Source of the DNA: Bacillus cereus group sp. RP43
GTDB taxonomy: Bacteria; Bacillota; Bacilli; Bacillales; Bacillaceae_G
Direction of reading: 5' to 3'
NCBI RefSeq assembly: GCF_040459645.1
Contig: NZ_JARVHQ010000001.1
Span: 4,030,001 to 4,094,000, forward strand
DNA: 64,000 nt
Part shown: piece after piece, positions 17,222 through 28,550 of the stretch
Layout: the number at the start of each line of letters is the position of its first letter
How positions within the stretch are numbered: position 1 is the first letter of the stretch
Position numbers and translations under genes: made by a program
The notes under the pieces: generated by a model
Seen by the model: the letters and a program-made list of their open reading frames with translations, nothing else
Told to the model about the DNA's origin: nothing
Database searches by the model: none

Positions 17222-17836
17222 ATGAATCAAGATATATACACTTACCTACACCAACTTCAGCAAGCTCTCCAAATACAGCAGCAAACTATTCTAAATCTTG
17301 AAGATCAAGTTCGCCTACTACAAGAAGAGCTTAATGAGTTAAAAAGTCGTCCCTCCTCTTCTATAGGAAAAGTGGAATATAAATTCGATCAATTAAAAGT
17401 AGAAAATTTAAACGGCACTTTAAATATTGGCTTGAATCCATTTTCAACAAAAGGGCAACAGATTGAAGATTTCCAAGTGGATACAGAAACATTAAAAGTA
17501 AATCCTGAAACAGAAACAAATCCAGACTTTTATCAAGGTATCCTTCAAGAAATGCATCGCTATTTAGATGAAGAAGCATATAGTCGAATTCTCCATTTTG
17601 AACAAGAAGAGAGAACGCCGCTTGATGAGATGTATCGACAAATGATGGTGGATGACATAAAAAAACAGATGGAACATAGACTTCCGTATTATTTATCACA
17701 AGTTCAATCGTATGAAGGTATTTCCACAGATCCCGATTATTTACGAGACGTTATTATTCAAGCAATGAAACAAGATATCGATAAAGCGTTCCTTTCCTTT
17801 ATTCAACACATACCGGGCAATTTCCGAAAGGAGTAA
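17222..17836 (+). CDS. gerPC: Spore germination protein GerPC
   Basis: This 204-aa protein is the largest of the operon. Residues about 5-50 form a predicted coiled coil (YTYLHQLQQALQIQQQTI and following), then a short VENLNGTLNIGLNPF segment like the other GerP proteins, then a helical acidic C-terminal half. The ATG at 17222 has AAGGAGG upstream; the longer TTG-started frame overlaps it. GerPC probably organises the smaller GerP proteins. Confidence 0.92.
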   Translation: MNQDIYTYLHQLQQALQIQQQTILNLEDQVRLLQEELNELKSRPSSSIGKVEYKFDQLKVENLNGTLNIGLNPFSTKGQQIEDFQVDTETLKVNPETETNPDFYQGILQEMHRYLDEEAYSRILHFEQEERTPLDEMYRQMMVDDIKKQMEHRLPYYLSQVQSYEGISTDPDYLRDVIIQAMKQDIDKAFLSFIQHIPGNFRKE

Positions 17837-17842
17837 GTATGT

Positions 17843-18037
17843 ATGAACTTAAATGTTGTAAACCGTGAGTTAAAAGTAGGGCAGATTAAAATGAACGGGG
17901 TTTCTTCTTCCGCATTATTTTTAATTGGAGATGCAAACCTTCTCATCCTTTCTTCTATTCTTGATACGCCATTTGAATCCGTTACCGAGGGGCCATTTGT
18001 ACCATTAGTAACAGATGTCCCTCCGACTCCAGGTTGA
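17843..18037 (+). CDS. gerPD: Spore germination protein GerPD
   Basis: This 64-aa protein has VVNRELKVGQIKMNGVSSSA and ALFLIGDA, the GerPD pattern, and a proline-rich end (VPPTPG). AAAGGAG lies upstream. An out-of-frame ATG occurs 4 nt earlier, but only this one opens a full frame. It is 6 bp after gerPC, so translation is probably coupled. Confidence 0.92.
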   Translation: MNLNVVNRELKVGQIKMNGVSSSALFLIGDANLLILSSILDTPFESVTEGPFVPLVTDVPPTPG

Positions 18038-18051
18038 GGAGAGGAAAAATT

Positions 18052-18438
18052 ATGCTCCGTCATACTTCAATTGTACAAAATGTTTCTATCGTTTCTATGG
18101 GGGTTGCAGCTGTCTTCCAGGCCGGGGATTCTAATCAAATAGAATTAAAAAATAGAGCGATTATCGTTCATCGAGAAATCCCTTGTTATATAAAAGGTGA
18201 AGGTCGTTTTGATGCGTTTGAAATCTTTACAGATGAACACATTACAATTCCAAAGCGAACAACAGATGTAAGAATGAATATTGTAAATGAGTGCCCTTTT
18301 ATTGAAGTAAATGATGTTCACTTGCGAACAATTTTAAATTCCGCGTGCTTCCAAATCGGCAATGTTGACTATGTTTTTAATAATTCTCGCACGCTACAAA
18401 TCCGCCAATTTATTACTGATGAACCTTCCTCTAAATAA
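18052..18438 (+). CDS. gerPE: Spore germination protein GerPE
   Basis: This 128-aa protein starts MLRHTSIVQNVSIVSMGVAA and contains two GerP-like modules: AAVFQAGDSNQI near the N terminus and SACFQIGNVDYV near residue 105. The ATG at 18052 has GAGGAGAGG upstream; an upstream start at 18034 would overlap gerPD by a codon. Fifth gene of the operon. Confidence 0.92.
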   Translation: MLRHTSIVQNVSIVSMGVAAVFQAGDSNQIELKNRAIIVHREIPCYIKGEGRFDAFEIFTDEHITIPKRTTDVRMNIVNECPFIEVNDVHLRTILNSACFQIGNVDYVFNNSRTLQIRQFITDEPSSK

Positions 18439-18480
18439 TTCATATAGTAATTAAAAAGCTTAGCAAAGTAGGTGGATGGT

Positions 18481-18696
18481 ATGCCTTCGGTTGTGGGAAA
18501 TCTTGTCGTTCAAAACAGTAACGGCTCTTTCAACTTAGGAGATTTTTATAACGTGTCTCCGAAAGAAAATACGAAAGCTTATAACGGGTCTGGAGCTTCC
18601 AATGTTGGATTTGTCGTCAATACTTTTAGCGGCGTGAGTGCAACAAATACATTCGATTCGGACGTTGCAGACCAAGATCAGATTGGAACAGCGTAA
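18481..18696 (+). CDS. gerPF: Spore germination protein GerPF
   Basis: This 71-aa protein (MPSVVGNLVVQNSNGSFNLG start, DVADQDQIGTA end) is a paralogue of GerPA. AGGTGG precedes the ATG; three further upstream codons from a GTG are unlikely to be used. Last gene of the operon, followed by a long hairpin. Confidence 0.93.
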   Translation: MPSVVGNLVVQNSNGSFNLGDFYNVSPKENTKAYNGSGASNVGFVVNTFSGVSATNTFDSDVADQDQIGTA

Positions 18697-18700
18697 AAAA

Positions 18701-18752
18701 AGAAACAGCCCGAGCTCTATATTGTATAGAGCTAAGGCTGTTTCTTCTATTT
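18701..18752. terminator. gerP operon terminator (also usable by the opposing gene)
   Basis: A long stem, AGAAACAGCC plus AGCTCTAT pairing with ATAGAGCT plus GGCTGTTTCT, is followed by a T tract. Confidence 0.85.
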
Positions 18753-18754
18753 TT

Positions 18755-19462
18755 TTAACATCTTACATATTTACGTTTGAACCCTAGTCTCCCTCTATCA
18801 AGTTCTTTATGAATACTTTCGTAAGCATTTAGAAAACTGCTTTTCTTCTTTTCTCGTTTTAGTTCTACTATGCCTACTTCTCTTGCCGTTTCAACTGCCT
18901 TTTCATGTAGCGGCACATATGAAATCCCCACGGTGTTTAGAAAATTATTCATAGCGGATTTCGTTCGTTCTGGTGCATCGTGAATTGTATTTTTCACAAC
19001 TTCTAGCATATTGGCAATCTTGCTTTCGGAAAATTCATTGTCTTTTCGATTCCCTAAAAGCCAGCAGTAGCAACTCCAGCCCGCTGACATTCTTAGTTCG
19101 TCACCACTTGCAATCCATTTATCAGCCACGTCTTGTGCAAAATCTGATTCTGATAAAGTTACTGCCACCACGTAATCGGACAGCATATAAAAGTACGCTC
19201 CATCCATCCAACGATCAAAATCCGATTCATTCATAGTTTTTGGGTCTGCGATAATGCCTGCAAAGTACATTGCATCGTAGTTACCTGTAGCATAAAGCTC
19301 TTCAGCTAAACTTTGATTGATTTTTATTTTCTTTGCGATTGGTTTCATAGCACCTGTAGCTACACCAAAAAGTGGATCCTTTGCACCATTAGATATGTAT
19401 ATTTTTTTAGTTCGTTCCTTACCGAGAGTTTCAAGCTCTTGCATTACTGTTTCAAAATCCAT
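18755..19462 (-). CDS. DNA alkylation repair (AlkD/AlkC-like HEAT repeat) family protein
   Basis: This 235-aa, almost wholly helical protein begins with VMQELETLGKERTKKIYISNG and contains a tryptophan-rich middle (DKWIASGDELRMSAGWSCYCW). The overall pattern is that of the HEAT-like alkylated-base glycosylase superfamily, which removes N3/N7-alkylpurines. I cannot confirm the catalytic Asp or the DNA-facing Trp residues by eye, so activity is uncertain. It is monocistronic and convergent with gerP. No ortholog position is obvious in the B. subtilis yis cluster. Confidence 0.6.
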   Translation of the reverse strand: MDFETVMQELETLGKERTKKIYISNGAKDPLFGVATGAMKPIAKKIKINQSLAEELYATGNYDAMYFAGIIADPKTMNESDFDRWMDGAYFYMLSDYVVAVTLSESDFAQDVADKWIASGDELRMSAGWSCYCWLLGNRKDNEFSESKIANMLEVVKNTIHDAPERTKSAMNNFLNTVGISYVPLHEKAVETAREVGIVELKREKKKSSFLNAYESIHKELDRGRLGFKRKYVRC

Positions 19463-19629
19463 CGTGTTGCACTTCCTTCCTTAATATTATAATTAATTCA
19501 CTTATCTTCTTTATCAAGTTCTCTACACTTCATAAATTCATCTTTTACAGCGTTTTTTCCATCGATTTACGATTTTCAAAATGAGATTTCGTTATACGTG
19601 TTTATCCAGCTAATTAATACCGATTATAT

Positions 19630-19678
19630 AAACTAATCATTAGTGAAGATACTACTCCCCACTAATGATTAGTTTTTC
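19630..19678 (-). terminator. Terminator of the alpha-CTD-like gene
   Basis: The 16-bp perfect stem AAACTAATCATTAGTG/CACTAATGATTAGTTT encloses a 14-nt loop next to the stop. Confidence 0.8.
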
Positions 19679-19679
19679 T

Positions 19680-19958
19680 TTATTTAAATGATAATCCCTT
19701 ATCTTCTAAAGCCGTTCTCAATTTAGGTAAAGATGCTGGCCCTATACCGTGCAGTTTCAAAATTTCTTTTTCACTGTACTTTGAAAGTTCTTCTAAAGTA
19801 TGAATTCCATAATGTTCTAACGCTCGCCTTGCTGGTGCTGAAAGAAGAGAAAGAAAGCCTTCTTTTGGCTTTCTCTCTTTCTCACAGGTTGGGCAAGTTG
19901 GACAATCGCTACTTTTGTAGTACTCGTGTCCTTGATCACAGGTTCTTAACGTCGCCAT
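19680..19958 (-). CDS. Zinc-ribbon plus RNA polymerase alpha-CTD-like protein
   Basis: In this 92-aa protein, residues 1-30 hold Cys7, His11 and a CPTCPTC knuckle suggesting one zinc site. Residues about 38-92 (LSAPARRALEHYGIHTLEELSKYSEKEILKLHGIGPASL) form a helix-hairpin-helix domain like the C-terminal domain of RNA polymerase alpha. It is not an alpha subunit, since the assembly domains are absent. It may bind DNA or act as a transcription accessory protein, which is inference. It lies just downstream of addA on the same strand, about 20 bp away, and may be co-transcribed. Confidence 0.7.
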   Translation of the reverse strand: MATLRTCDQGHEYYKSSDCPTCPTCEKERKPKEGFLSLLSAPARRALEHYGIHTLEELSKYSEKEILKLHGIGPASLPKLRTALEDKGLSFK

Positions 19959-19981
19959 AATCCATAATCCCTCTCTAAGCT

Positions 19982-22900
19982 CTATTCCTCAATATTTACA
20001 ACATGATTCCCATCAAAGAAATATAAACATTTCTCTTTCACAGGATGTTGTAAGCTTTTCTCGAGTGCTTTTGCATATAGTGATAGTTGTACTTTGTATC
20101 GATCTTCTAAAATTGGTTTCGCTTGATCGAATCCGCCTGGGAATTTCCCTTCAATCGTATCTGTTTTAAAGTCGATTAACGTAATTCCGTCTTCCTCTTC
20201 GATCATGCAGTCGATAACCCCTTGGACAAGTATTGATTCGCCTTTCTTCCCTTGCCAATCTTGATACGCTTCTTCTGCTGAAAGCATCATCGTAAATGGT
20301 ACTTCACGCTCTACACTTTTCGCGGCTAATACTCTTTTACCAAGATTACTTTCAAAGAATGAAATTACTTTTTCAATCGCTATTTCTTCAGCTTGCTCAA
20401 ATGTTAATAGTTCTTTATTTACCATTCTTGCAATTTGTTCTTGAAGAACTTCAATTGTAATTGGTTTCTTCAAGTCTACATGTTGCATAACAGCATGGAC
20501 TGCTGTCCCTCGCTCTGCGTATGTTAGTCCTTTTTTCTCCATAAAGCGCGGGCGTGTTTTAATTGGTGCACGAAGTTTTTTAATAAAAGCGTTATCGCTG
20601 CCTTCTTCAGATTGATAATTTCTCTTTATCTCTGTAACAGATTGTTTCGCACGGTGAGATGTCGCGTCCTCATACCCGTATTCCCACATTAATCTGTCGT
20701 ACACTTCTTCTTTTCGTTCACTCTCTAACGGAACAGCCTTTTTCTCACGAAGCGCTTCTAGCAATTCTTGTTTCTCTTCTTGAACTGGTTCTGGTGCAAG
20801 TAGATCTTTTCCTTCAACAACTTCTACTTTCCAGCTAGTATCATACCCATAAATTTCACCTGGAATATTTCCTTGTCCTAATTCCAGAAGCATTTCACTA
20901 TCACGGTGCCTATACAGTGACGGCGCAATCCAATCTAAATAACATGACGCTCCCGCGCGTATATGATCTGGTAATAACCACTCACTATGTTCCCGTGCAT
21001 CAAGCCATTTTTCCATTTCTTTATTTGCATCCTTAACTGTTCCAATTAAAATTAACTTCTCTTTCGCACGTGTTAAAGCTACGTATAATACACGCATTTC
21101 TTCTGCTATTAATTCCATCTTCATTTTACGCTTAATCGCTAGTTGCGATAATGTCGTATATTTAATTCGTTTACGCGGATCGATAAATTGTGAACCGAAA
21201 CCGAAATCTTTATGAAGTAAGAAACGCTTCATTAAATCTTGTGTATTAAAACGGCGACCCAGTCCAGCTACAAATACGACTGGGAACTCTAGCCCTTTAC
21301 TTTTATGAATCGTCATAATGCGAACTACGTCTTCTTGTTCACCGAGAGCTCTCGCCGTTCCCATATCATCACCGCGTTCTAAAATACGCTCAATAAAGCG
21401 TAAGAAGCGGAATAATCCTCTAAACGATGTTGCTTCATATTGTCTTGCACGGTCATAAAGTACACGCAGGTTTGCTTGTCTTTGCTTTCCGGCTGGTAAA
21501 CCGCCAACAAAGTCGTAATACCCTGTCTCACCGTACACTTTCCAAATTAAATCAGAAAGTGACTGTTGACGCGCGAATTCACGCCATCCTTGCAGTAAGT
21601 TATAAAACCACTCTAATTTATCATGAAGTTCTTGTTCCTCATCAAGTGGTGCCCCTTTTAAGAATGAACTCATCACTTCATAAAACGAACCTTTCTTTCC
21701 ATGAGCACGAAGCGTCGCAAGTTCTTCGTCATTTAGTCCAACGATCGGTGAACGAAGTACAGCTGCAAGCGGTATATCTTGCATCGGATTATCAATAACG
21801 CGGAATACGTTCATCATAATATTTACTTCTGTCGCTTCAAAGTAACCAGTCGCAAGGTCAGCATATACTGGAATTCCTTGTAGTTTTAACTCTTCCATAA
21901 TTTGTGGTGCCCACGGCATGGAGCGAAGTAAAATAACGAAATCACGATATTGTACTTGGCGCATACTATCAGTTTTACGGTCATACACTTCATAACCTGA
22001 ATCGACCATCGCTTTAATACGCTGCGCCATAAGACGAGCTTCCAGCTGCGCTTTTTCTACTTCGGCACCTTCTTCTCCGTCTTGCACTTCTTCTTCCGTT
22101 TGCTGAATACATAATAGCTCTGCCGCTACATCTTCACCTTCTGGATAGCTAGCACCTAGCTTTAATTCAGCGTCAGCATCATAATCGATTTCTCCGACTT
22201 CTTCGCCCATAATTTGTTTGAAGATAAAGTTCGTACCTGCTAGCACTTCATGACGGCTACGGAAGTTTTTCGCTAAGTCAATCTTCATTCCGCCGTCCAA
22301 TCCTTCTTGTGTGAAACGTTTATATTTTCCTAAGAATAAACCAGGCTCTGCTAGTCGGAAACGATAGATTGACTGTTTTACGTCACCAACCATGAACAAG
22401 TTTCCTTCACTCTCAGAATCTTTCGTTACGAATTTAATAATTGATTCCTGTACAAAGTTCGTATCTTGATATTCATCGACTAGTACTTCAGCAAATTTAT
22501 TACGATATTGAAGTGCTACTGCTGACGGCTTCATTTCACCGTCTTCACTTTGCTCACTTAAAATTTGCAAACAGAAATGCTCTAAATCTGTGAAATCGAC
22601 CATTCCTTTATCTCGCTTAATCGCTTGGAAACGCTCTGTAAATACTTTTACAAGCTTCACAAGCTTTTCTAATACAGGATGCATATCTTGAAAATCTCGT
22701 AAGAAACTTTCGGGTCTGCGGCTAAATAACTCTTCTTGTAATTTCTTTACTTCATCTTTCGCTTTATTACGAAGAGAATCCACTTGCTTTACAACATCTT
22801 CGTTGTAATCACTTTTCTTAATACGCTTTAATGTTTGCCAAGATACATTTTGCATCGCTTCATAAACGCTTGTCCACGACCCACGAGCTGCTGATGATAA

Positions 22901-23707
22901 CGTTCCAAGTAAAGCTAAATCCGCTTGCAGGGTTTCAACGCGAGGCGCTGGGCCATCAGGAAGCATTGCGAGTTCAGTCGCTTTACGAATATGCTCTTCC
23001 GCTGTTTCAAGCTGGAATTTCACATCTTCTAATAAGTAAGAAGCGTACACTAAATCTTCAATCGTCTTTCCTTCAACGTCGTATGCTTCTACTAATTTAT
23101 CAAGCCACTTCTCCGGATTTGGATGCGCTCTTGATTCTGTATGAAGCGCTAAAATCATTCGTTGTAAGTCATCGTCACTACGGTCACTCGTATAACGATC
23201 AACTAATTCAAAGAAAATACTATTATCTTCGATTCCATACTCTTCTTCTAATATGTCATCTAGCACTTCTTCTTTTAATAACTCATTTTCTGTTTGGTTC
23301 GCAATACGAAAGCGAGGATCGACATCAAGCATGTAATAATATCCTCTAATAACTTGTAAACAAAATGAATGAATTGTAGAAATGGAAGCTTTATTTAATA
23401 AGCTAAGCTGTTTTCTTATATGCTGTGAACCTGGCCCATCAATTAATACTTTTTCTAACGCTTCCCCAATTCGATTTTTCATTTCTTGCGCCGCTGCATT
23501 CGTAAATGTTACAACGAGCAGGCGGTCGACATCGACTGGATTTTCCTCACTTATAATCTTTTTAATAATACGTTCAACTAATACTGCTGTTTTTCCTGAT
23601 CCAGCTGCCGCTGCGACTAAAATATCACGTCCGTTCGCTACAACCGCTTTCCACTGATCATATGTCCATTGACTACCTTCTGGTTTCTCAGGCCAATTTT
23701 CTATCAT
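19982..23707 (-). CDS. addA: ATP-dependent helicase/nuclease subunit A
   Basis: This 1241-aa subunit is a UvrD-family helicase with the Walker A in [20 protein letters not shown] near the N terminus, [11 protein letters not shown] (Walker B), [16 protein letters not shown], and a C-terminal RecB-type nuclease with LIDFKTDT. With AddB it resects double-strand breaks and loads RecA after Chi recognition. Its start overlaps the addB stop by 4 nt (ATGA), the usual coupled arrangement. Length is normal. Confidence 0.97.
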   Translation of the reverse strand: MIENWPEKPEGSQWTYDQWKAVVANGRDILVAAAAGSGKTAVLVERIIKKIISEENPVDVDRLLVVTFTNAAAQEMKNRIGEALEKVLIDGPGSQHIRKQLSLLNKASISTIHSFCLQVIRGYYYMLDVDPRFRIANQTENELLKEEVLDDILEEEYGIEDNSIFFELVDRYTSDRSDDDLQRMILALHTESRAHPNPEKWLDKLVEAYDVEGKTIEDLVYASYLLEDVKFQLETAEEHIRKATELAMLPDGPAPRVETLQADLALLGTLSSAARGSWTSVYEAMQNVSWQTLKRIKKSDYNEDVVKQVDSLRNKAKDEVKKLQEELFSRRPESFLRDFQDMHPVLEKLVKLVKVFTERFQAIKRDKGMVDFTDLEHFCLQILSEQSEDGEMKPSAVALQYRNKFAEVLVDEYQDTNFVQESIIKFVTKDSESEGNLFMVGDVKQSIYRFRLAEPGLFLGKYKRFTQEGLDGGMKIDLAKNFRSRHEVLAGTNFIFKQIMGEEVGEIDYDADAELKLGASYPEGEDVAAELLCIQQTEEEVQDGEEGAEVEKAQLEARLMAQRIKAMVDSGYEVYDRKTDSMRQVQYRDFVILLRSMPWAPQIMEELKLQGIPVYADLATGYFEATEVNIMMNVFRVIDNPMQDIPLAAVLRSPIVGLNDEELATLRAHGKKGSFYEVMSSFLKGAPLDEEQELHDKLEWFYNLLQGWREFARQQSLSDLIWKVYGETGYYDFVGGLPAGKQRQANLRVLYDRARQYEATSFRGLFRFLRFIERILERGDDMGTARALGEQEDVVRIMTIHKSKGLEFPVVFVAGLGRRFNTQDLMKRFLLHKDFGFGSQFIDPRKRIKYTTLSQLAIKRKMKMELIAEEMRVLYVALTRAKEKLILIGTVKDANKEMEKWLDAREHSEWLLPDHIRAGASCYLDWIAPSLYRHRDSEMLLELGQGNIPGEIYGYDTSWKVEVVEGKDLLAPEPVQEEKQELLEALREKKAVPLESERKEEVYDRLMWEYGYEDATSHRAKQSVTEIKRNYQSEEGSDNAFIKKLRAPIKTRPRFMEKKGLTYAERGTAVHAVMQHVDLKKPITIEVLQEQIARMVNKELLTFEQAEEIAIEKVISFFESNLGKRVLAAKSVEREVPFTMMLSAEEAYQDWQGKKGESILVQGVIDCMIEEEDGITLIDFKTDTIEGKFPGGFDQAKPILEDRYKVQLSLYAKALEKSLQHPVKEKCLYFFDGNHVVNIEE

Positions 23708-26700
23708 TCTCCGCCAACCTCCTCTCTAATTTTCTCCATTGCTTCGCTATCTTTCATATCTTTTAACATACGGAATTGGTTATCTTCAAGTGATTCATCA
23801 AATTGACAAACAGATTTGAAGTTACAGAACGTACATGCCGCTTTATTCCCCTTTTTGTAAGGAGCAATATCGATAACACCTTCTGTTATGTCTTTTCCGA
23901 TATTTTCAAACGAGTGATGTACATATTTTTGAAGTACGTTAAACTCTTGTTCACTTGCAATGCTAGAACGCGCACTAAAACTACCATCTTTTTTCAGACC
24001 AGCAGAAATAATATCAGAGCTTCCTGTTGAAAGTTTATTATCCATTAAACGCACAACGTCAGCATCTCCTAGTACGAGCCCTTTCATTTTAAATTTCTTT
24101 AAAATTTCTTTCTCAATTTCTTCTTCAGATGCATCGCCTTTCATCTCAACAATCGGGTTATGAATATGGAAATACAATACACCCGCCGGTGATGCAGTAC
24201 TGCCCTTTTTCATCCACGTATGTGCATTTGCAGTAACAACATCTAAATACGTTAACATTTGAAGTGCGAGTCCGTAATACACTTCTGTTAAATCTAACGC
24301 TTTCGAACTTGATTTATAATCAATAATACGAAGGAACGTACCACTCTCATCTTCCGCTTTATCAACACGGTCAATACGGCCAACTACTTCCATCTTCACA
24401 CCATTTGGCAACGCAAATTCCATTGGCGGAAGCGATCCTGTCCCGCCCATACCGAACGGTACTTCTAAATCAACCGGTACAAAGCCACTCGACTTCGCAT
24501 GTTCACGAAGAATAAGCGATGTACGGAAAATGATTTGTTGTAGTTTTTGTTTTAAATAGAAATGACGGTTTGAACTTAATAAAATTTGTCTTTGTAATAA
24601 CGGTGCAATTTCTTCTATTACTAAAGTAGATAGATGCTCACACTCTTTTATTGATAAATCCGCCCAAGTACGATTTTCACGTAATAGCTTGTCTGCAATT
24701 CTCTTCAGCGCTGCATGGAATAATTCACCGATATCTGGCGCATCAAGTTTGAAAATATCACGCTCTCTTAGCGATAAACCGTGCTGAGCAAAATGAGCGT
24801 ACGCACAGCGATTAAATAGTTCCATACGAGAAACGCTTCCCTTAATTGTATCTCCATATAAATCCCTACTTACATCTGTACTTAGTTTCTGTGCACGATT
24901 TCGGTAGAATAAACTCGATAACACGCGGCTACTTTTTTGCTTCCATTCATCTGAAGTAACGTAGAAGTTATATACATCCCACCAAAAGTCTAAATTGCCT
25001 TCAAATCCGTATCGCTTCCACGTTTGCAGTTGCTGCATTACGTAAGACAACGTTACTTCTGGCGTTGCTACATATGAAATTTGTTCCGAACGCGATAAGT
25101 CATTTACATCGTTCGTAATAAACGATTCTTTCACATCCGGGAACATTCTTTTTATTTTCTTAATAAAACTAGAAGCAAGTAACGTCTTTCCTTCTTCATC
25201 CGCAAGCGGACAGGAAATGTATAACTTCTCAGATGCTCTCGTCACCATTTGATACATAACGAACTGTTCTTCTAATAAAGTTTGTCTCGTCGTTGGTGCT
25301 AATTCGATACCTGCAGCGGTGAGAACATTTCTTTCCTCATCAGAAAGCATACCTTCATCCATAGGCGCTGCTGGAATCACTCCTTCATTTACTCCAATAA
25401 TGAACGTCGCTTTAACATCTGATAATCTAGAATGATCAATGTTAGCAACTAACACTTGATCTAGTGACGGCGGAATGTTCGCAAATTGAAGTGCCTCAAG
25501 ACCCGTCGTCATTACATCAGTGAACATAGACAGGGACATCTTCTCTTCGCCAAGCATCTCAACGAACGTATCAAGAAGGCTCATCACTTCTTCCCATACT
25601 TGCTCATGGTCTGTCGCAAATAAGAAATCTCCGCTTTCTTCTGCACGAATACGTAATGCTGCTAGTTTTTTCGGAACGTCAAGCTCCTCTAAAAATAAAT
25701 ATACCGCTTCGCACATTTGCATAACTGTTCCAGCACGCTTCAGTCTTTTTTGCATACGAATAACTGGCGTTCTTACAACGTCGCGAAGTCGATTTATTTT
25801 CTCTTCCATTTCACGCTCACTGTCTGTTATCATTTCGCTCGCATCATCAAGAGAACGATAACGACGATACATCCACGGATCTTCAGAAGTCCATCGCTTC
25901 CCTTGTACACCGTACGCTAAACAGTAGTTTTCAAACTCATCCATCTCTTCGCGCATCGCTTCTTTTCTTACGTCTAGTGGATATAAGAGCTCTGTTTTCA
26001 CACAGCGGAACACTGCATCATAACGCCAATTCCCGCTAATAATCTCGAGTGCCGAACGAATACATTCTACTAGCGGATGATGTGACATCGGGCGTTTTTC
26101 ATCGATGAAATGCGGGATATTATAATCTGTAAATAACGTTCGCATTACATCATAATAACTTTCTCCGTTACGAAGAAGTACTGCGATATCTCGGTAACGA
26201 TAGTCTTCATCCGCCACAAGTCTTCGAATTTCACGAGCAACACCTTCTACTTCAGCTCGTAAATTAGCTGCTGTACTAATTGTCACACTCGCTTCACCGT
26301 GAAACTTTTCATTTGGACGCGCTTCGTAATGCATTTCTAAATGCGCTAATGCTTGCGAATGAAAACGCGGCTGTTCCATAAGGGGAATTGTTTTTTCAAC
26401 TTCTATTTTCTCTTCACGAGCTACTTGTTTTATTCTTTCATACGTTAACGTCGTTTCATAAAATAAATCTAGTTCATTCACTGGCTGCGCTAACGTTTTT
26501 TCATCTATCGTTAATGTTATTGTTACTCTAGTTCCTAATCTCATTAGCCCTCTAACGATTTCTAGCTCTTGAGGAGAAAATGAATGGAATCCATCTATAT
26601 AAATTTCCGCGCCTTTTACATACTCAGAGTCTGAAAGCTTCTCAATTAATAATTGTAAGTAGTCTTCTGAATCTAAATACTTTCCGATTAAAGCACGTTC

Positions 26701-27219
26701 AAAATCATCATATAGTAACTGTAAATCATACACTTTATTCGCTAGTAGTTTTTGCTCTGCACTACTGCTATGCGTGTCTAATTGTTGCCACATTTCATAT
26801 ACGTTAGACGGCGTCACATTGTAACGTTTAAACTCCGCAATCATACTACCAAGATGTTCAAAGAAACCGTTTTGCTCCGCTGCTTTTTGAAACACAGATA
26901 GTCCATCTTTACGAGATTCTACAATTTTACGAAGCAACATATGTACACCAGCTTCATCAATATGAAGACGACTCGCTCCGCCAACTTCTTGCAGCACCTT
27001 CCACGCTAATCGCGAAAAACTAAAAACTTGTGCCCGAATAGAACCTCTTACATCTTCGCTCCCAATTAACGCCTGCTGCGTTTGGAATGTCATCTGTTCT
27101 GGCACAAGATATAATATTGTTTTCCCTCTTGGACGCTGCTTTAACTCTTCTTGCACTTCGTGTAAACAAAGTGTACTTTTTCCACTTCCAGCTCTACCAA
27201 TCACAAATCGAAGTGACAT
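23704..27219 (-). CDS. addB: ATP-dependent helicase/nuclease subunit B
   Basis: This 1171-aa protein starts [21 protein letters not shown] (Walker A), has a degenerate helicase body and a C-terminal nuclease (RIIDYKSSS). An iron-sulfur cluster is indicated by an early Cys in [16 protein letters not shown] and the later [14 protein letters not shown] triad. AddB scans for Chi and provides one of the two nuclease sites. First gene of the addBA operon. GGTGGGG lies 6-7 nt before the ATG. Confidence 0.97.
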   Translation of the reverse strand: MSLRFVIGRAGSGKSTLCLHEVQEELKQRPRGKTILYLVPEQMTFQTQQALIGSEDVRGSIRAQVFSFSRLAWKVLQEVGGASRLHIDEAGVHMLLRKIVESRKDGLSVFQKAAEQNGFFEHLGSMIAEFKRYNVTPSNVYEMWQQLDTHSSSAEQKLLANKVYDLQLLYDDFERALIGKYLDSEDYLQLLIEKLSDSEYVKGAEIYIDGFHSFSPQELEIVRGLMRLGTRVTITLTIDEKTLAQPVNELDLFYETTLTYERIKQVAREEKIEVEKTIPLMEQPRFHSQALAHLEMHYEARPNEKFHGEASVTISTAANLRAEVEGVAREIRRLVADEDYRYRDIAVLLRNGESYYDVMRTLFTDYNIPHFIDEKRPMSHHPLVECIRSALEIISGNWRYDAVFRCVKTELLYPLDVRKEAMREEMDEFENYCLAYGVQGKRWTSEDPWMYRRYRSLDDASEMITDSEREMEEKINRLRDVVRTPVIRMQKRLKRAGTVMQMCEAVYLFLEELDVPKKLAALRIRAEESGDFLFATDHEQVWEEVMSLLDTFVEMLGEEKMSLSMFTDVMTTGLEALQFANIPPSLDQVLVANIDHSRLSDVKATFIIGVNEGVIPAAPMDEGMLSDEERNVLTAAGIELAPTTRQTLLEEQFVMYQMVTRASEKLYISCPLADEEGKTLLASSFIKKIKRMFPDVKESFITNDVNDLSRSEQISYVATPEVTLSYVMQQLQTWKRYGFEGNLDFWWDVYNFYVTSDEWKQKSSRVLSSLFYRNRAQKLSTDVSRDLYGDTIKGSVSRMELFNRCAYAHFAQHGLSLRERDIFKLDAPDIGELFHAALKRIADKLLRENRTWADLSIKECEHLSTLVIEEIAPLLQRQILLSSNRHFYLKQKLQQIIFRTSLILREHAKSSGFVPVDLEVPFGMGGTGSLPPMEFALPNGVKMEVVGRIDRVDKAEDESGTFLRIIDYKSSSKALDLTEVYYGLALQMLTYLDVVTANAHTWMKKGSTASPAGVLYFHIHNPIVEMKGDASEEEIEKEILKKFKMKGLVLGDADVVRLMDNKLSTGSSDIISAGLKKDGSFSARSSIASEQEFNVLQKYVHHSFENIGKDITEGVIDIAPYKKGNKAACTFCNFKSVCQFDESLEDNQFRMLKDMKDSEAMEKIREEVGGE

Positions 27220-27285
27220 GTAACCCCACCTTTCACTTACATAACGAACGTTAGTTTGCTACCATAATTGTATTATAGGACACGA

Positions 27286-27315
27286 AAAAAGACAAACTGA
27301 GCTGTTTGTCTTTTC
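27286..27315 (-). terminator. Signal peptidase gene terminator
   Basis: The stem AAAAGACAAAC/GTTTGTCTTTT lies just past the signal peptidase stop. Confidence 0.85.
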
Positions 27316-27336
27316 CTTATACTTCATTTTATTATA

Positions 27337-27900
27337 TCAGCCTTTTGAAAAATTCGTTTGTACCTCTTGAATCGGCCAATATCGTAAATCAACTTTACCG
27401 ACAACTGTATCAGCTTTCACAAAGCCGAAGTGCCTACTATCCCAGCTACCAAGGCGGTTGTCACCAACTACAAAAATAGAACCGGGTGGTACAAACTTTT
27501 CTTTCGTTAACTCTTCTAGTTTAAAATCGCCTGTTAATTGCCGTCCATTTGTCTCTTTCTTATACGTCTCTAAATAAGGTTCATCCACGAATTGTCCGTT
27601 TATATATAGTTTATCCTGTTTATATTCAATATGATCCCCAGGTAAACCGATAATTCGCTTTACATAGTCCTCTTTTTTATTCGCATGAAAAACGACGACA
27701 TCAAATCGATTCAAGTCCCCTACTTGATAACTCACCTTATTCACAACGAGCATATTTCCATCTTGCAATGTCGGCATCATTGACTTCCCCTCTACAACGT
27801 AAGTTGAAAAGAAAAACGTTCGAAAAAATACAGCTAATAGTACACCAATTAAAATTGTTCTTATCCACTCTAGCCCTTCTTTTTTCAAAGTTTTCTTCAT
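27337..27900 (-). CDS. lepB: Type I signal peptidase
   Basis: This 187-aa membrane protease has one N-terminal transmembrane segment (about 12-32). The catalytic Ser is in VEGKSMMPTL, the general-base Lys in DYVKRIIGLPGD, and the final box is FVVGDNRLGSWDSRHFG. It cleaves signal peptides of Sec/Tat-exported proteins on the outer membrane face. It corresponds by position to B. subtilis sipV (next to yhjE and addB), though B. cereus group strains have several Sip paralogues. GAAGCGA-type ribosome sites are weak; the start is set by the conserved N terminus. Confidence 0.93.
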   Translation of the reverse strand: MKKTLKKEGLEWIRTILIGVLLAVFFRTFFFSTYVVEGKSMMPTLQDGNMLVVNKVSYQVGDLNRFDVVVFHANKKEDYVKRIIGLPGDHIEYKQDKLYINGQFVDEPYLETYKKETNGRQLTGDFKLEELTKEKFVPPGSIFVVGDNRLGSWDSRHFGFVKADTVVGKVDLRYWPIQEVQTNFSKG

Positions 27901-27956
27901 TCGCTTCTCCCCTCGCCCTTTAATAATGAAGCTTTCCTTTACAAAGAAGACTAGTC

Positions 27957-28550
27957 CTAATGTAGTTCTAACTTTACTTCAATTTTTTTACCTACATACC
28001 ATAAAATAAAAATAACAACGCCCACAATAACCGATTTCAACGGTTTATGAATAAACGACATTAAGTCATGACCGATATACGTTAAAATAAAGATCATAAC
28101 AAGCTTTCCGAATGCTAATGCTAGTCCAAACTGTTTTACGCTAATGCGAGATAAACCAGCTACAACATTTATAAGCGCAGACGGTGTGAACGGAAAACAA
28201 AATATAACAAAGATTGGCGCGAATCCTTTTCTTTCAATCCATCCCATCGCTTTTCGCACTCTCTCATGCTTATTTACAAAAGAAAAGAAACGACTTCTTC
28301 CAAAGCTACGAATAATGAAAAATACAAGCATTGCACCAATTACTGACCCAAGCCATGAATAAAGAAAACCGAACCAAAAGCCAAATGCAACAGCATTCGC
28401 CAACACAAACACGATGAGAGGCAATGCTGGAATAAGCGCCTCTATCATCGGTAAACCAATACCAAGAAGCGGTCCGAACGCACGATAACTTTCAACAATA
28501 TGATCCATATTTTCTGGTGAAAAATATTCTTTGATCGTTTGAAAATCCAT
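27957..28550 (-). CDS. yhjE: TVP38/TMEM64 (VTT domain) membrane protein, YhjE-like
   Basis: This 197-aa protein of the DedA/VTT superfamily has about five hydrophobic segments, with FGRSRFFSFVNKHERVRKAMGWIERKG between membrane parts and FCFPFTPSALINVVAGLS as the re-entrant signature. Relatives are linked to lipid scrambling or proton-dependent transport; the specific role is unknown. It lies 56 bp upstream of the signal peptidase on the same strand, as in B. subtilis yhjE-sipV, so an operon is likely. Confidence 0.88.
   Translation of the reverse strand: MDFQTIKEYFSPENMDHIVESYRAFGPLLGIGLPMIEALIPALPLIVFVLANAVAFGFWFGFLYSWLGSVIGAMLVFFIIRSFGRSRFFSFVNKHERVRKAMGWIERKGFAPIFVIFCFPFTPSALINVVAGLSRISVKQFGLALAFGKLVMIFILTYIGHDLMSFIHKPLKSVIVGVVIFILWYVGKKIEVKLELH

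Noticed and set aside
19630..19678. Sequence reminiscent of bcr1 (CCCCACTAATGATTAG)
   Set aside because: Only a short chance likeness; it is one arm of a plain terminator hairpin and lacks the rest of bcr1.
23382..23657. A 91-aa frame on the plus strand inside addA
   Set aside because: Antisense to the conserved helicase start region; it is a codon-usage shadow, as are the many other plus-strand frames inside addAB, katA, aceA and asnO.
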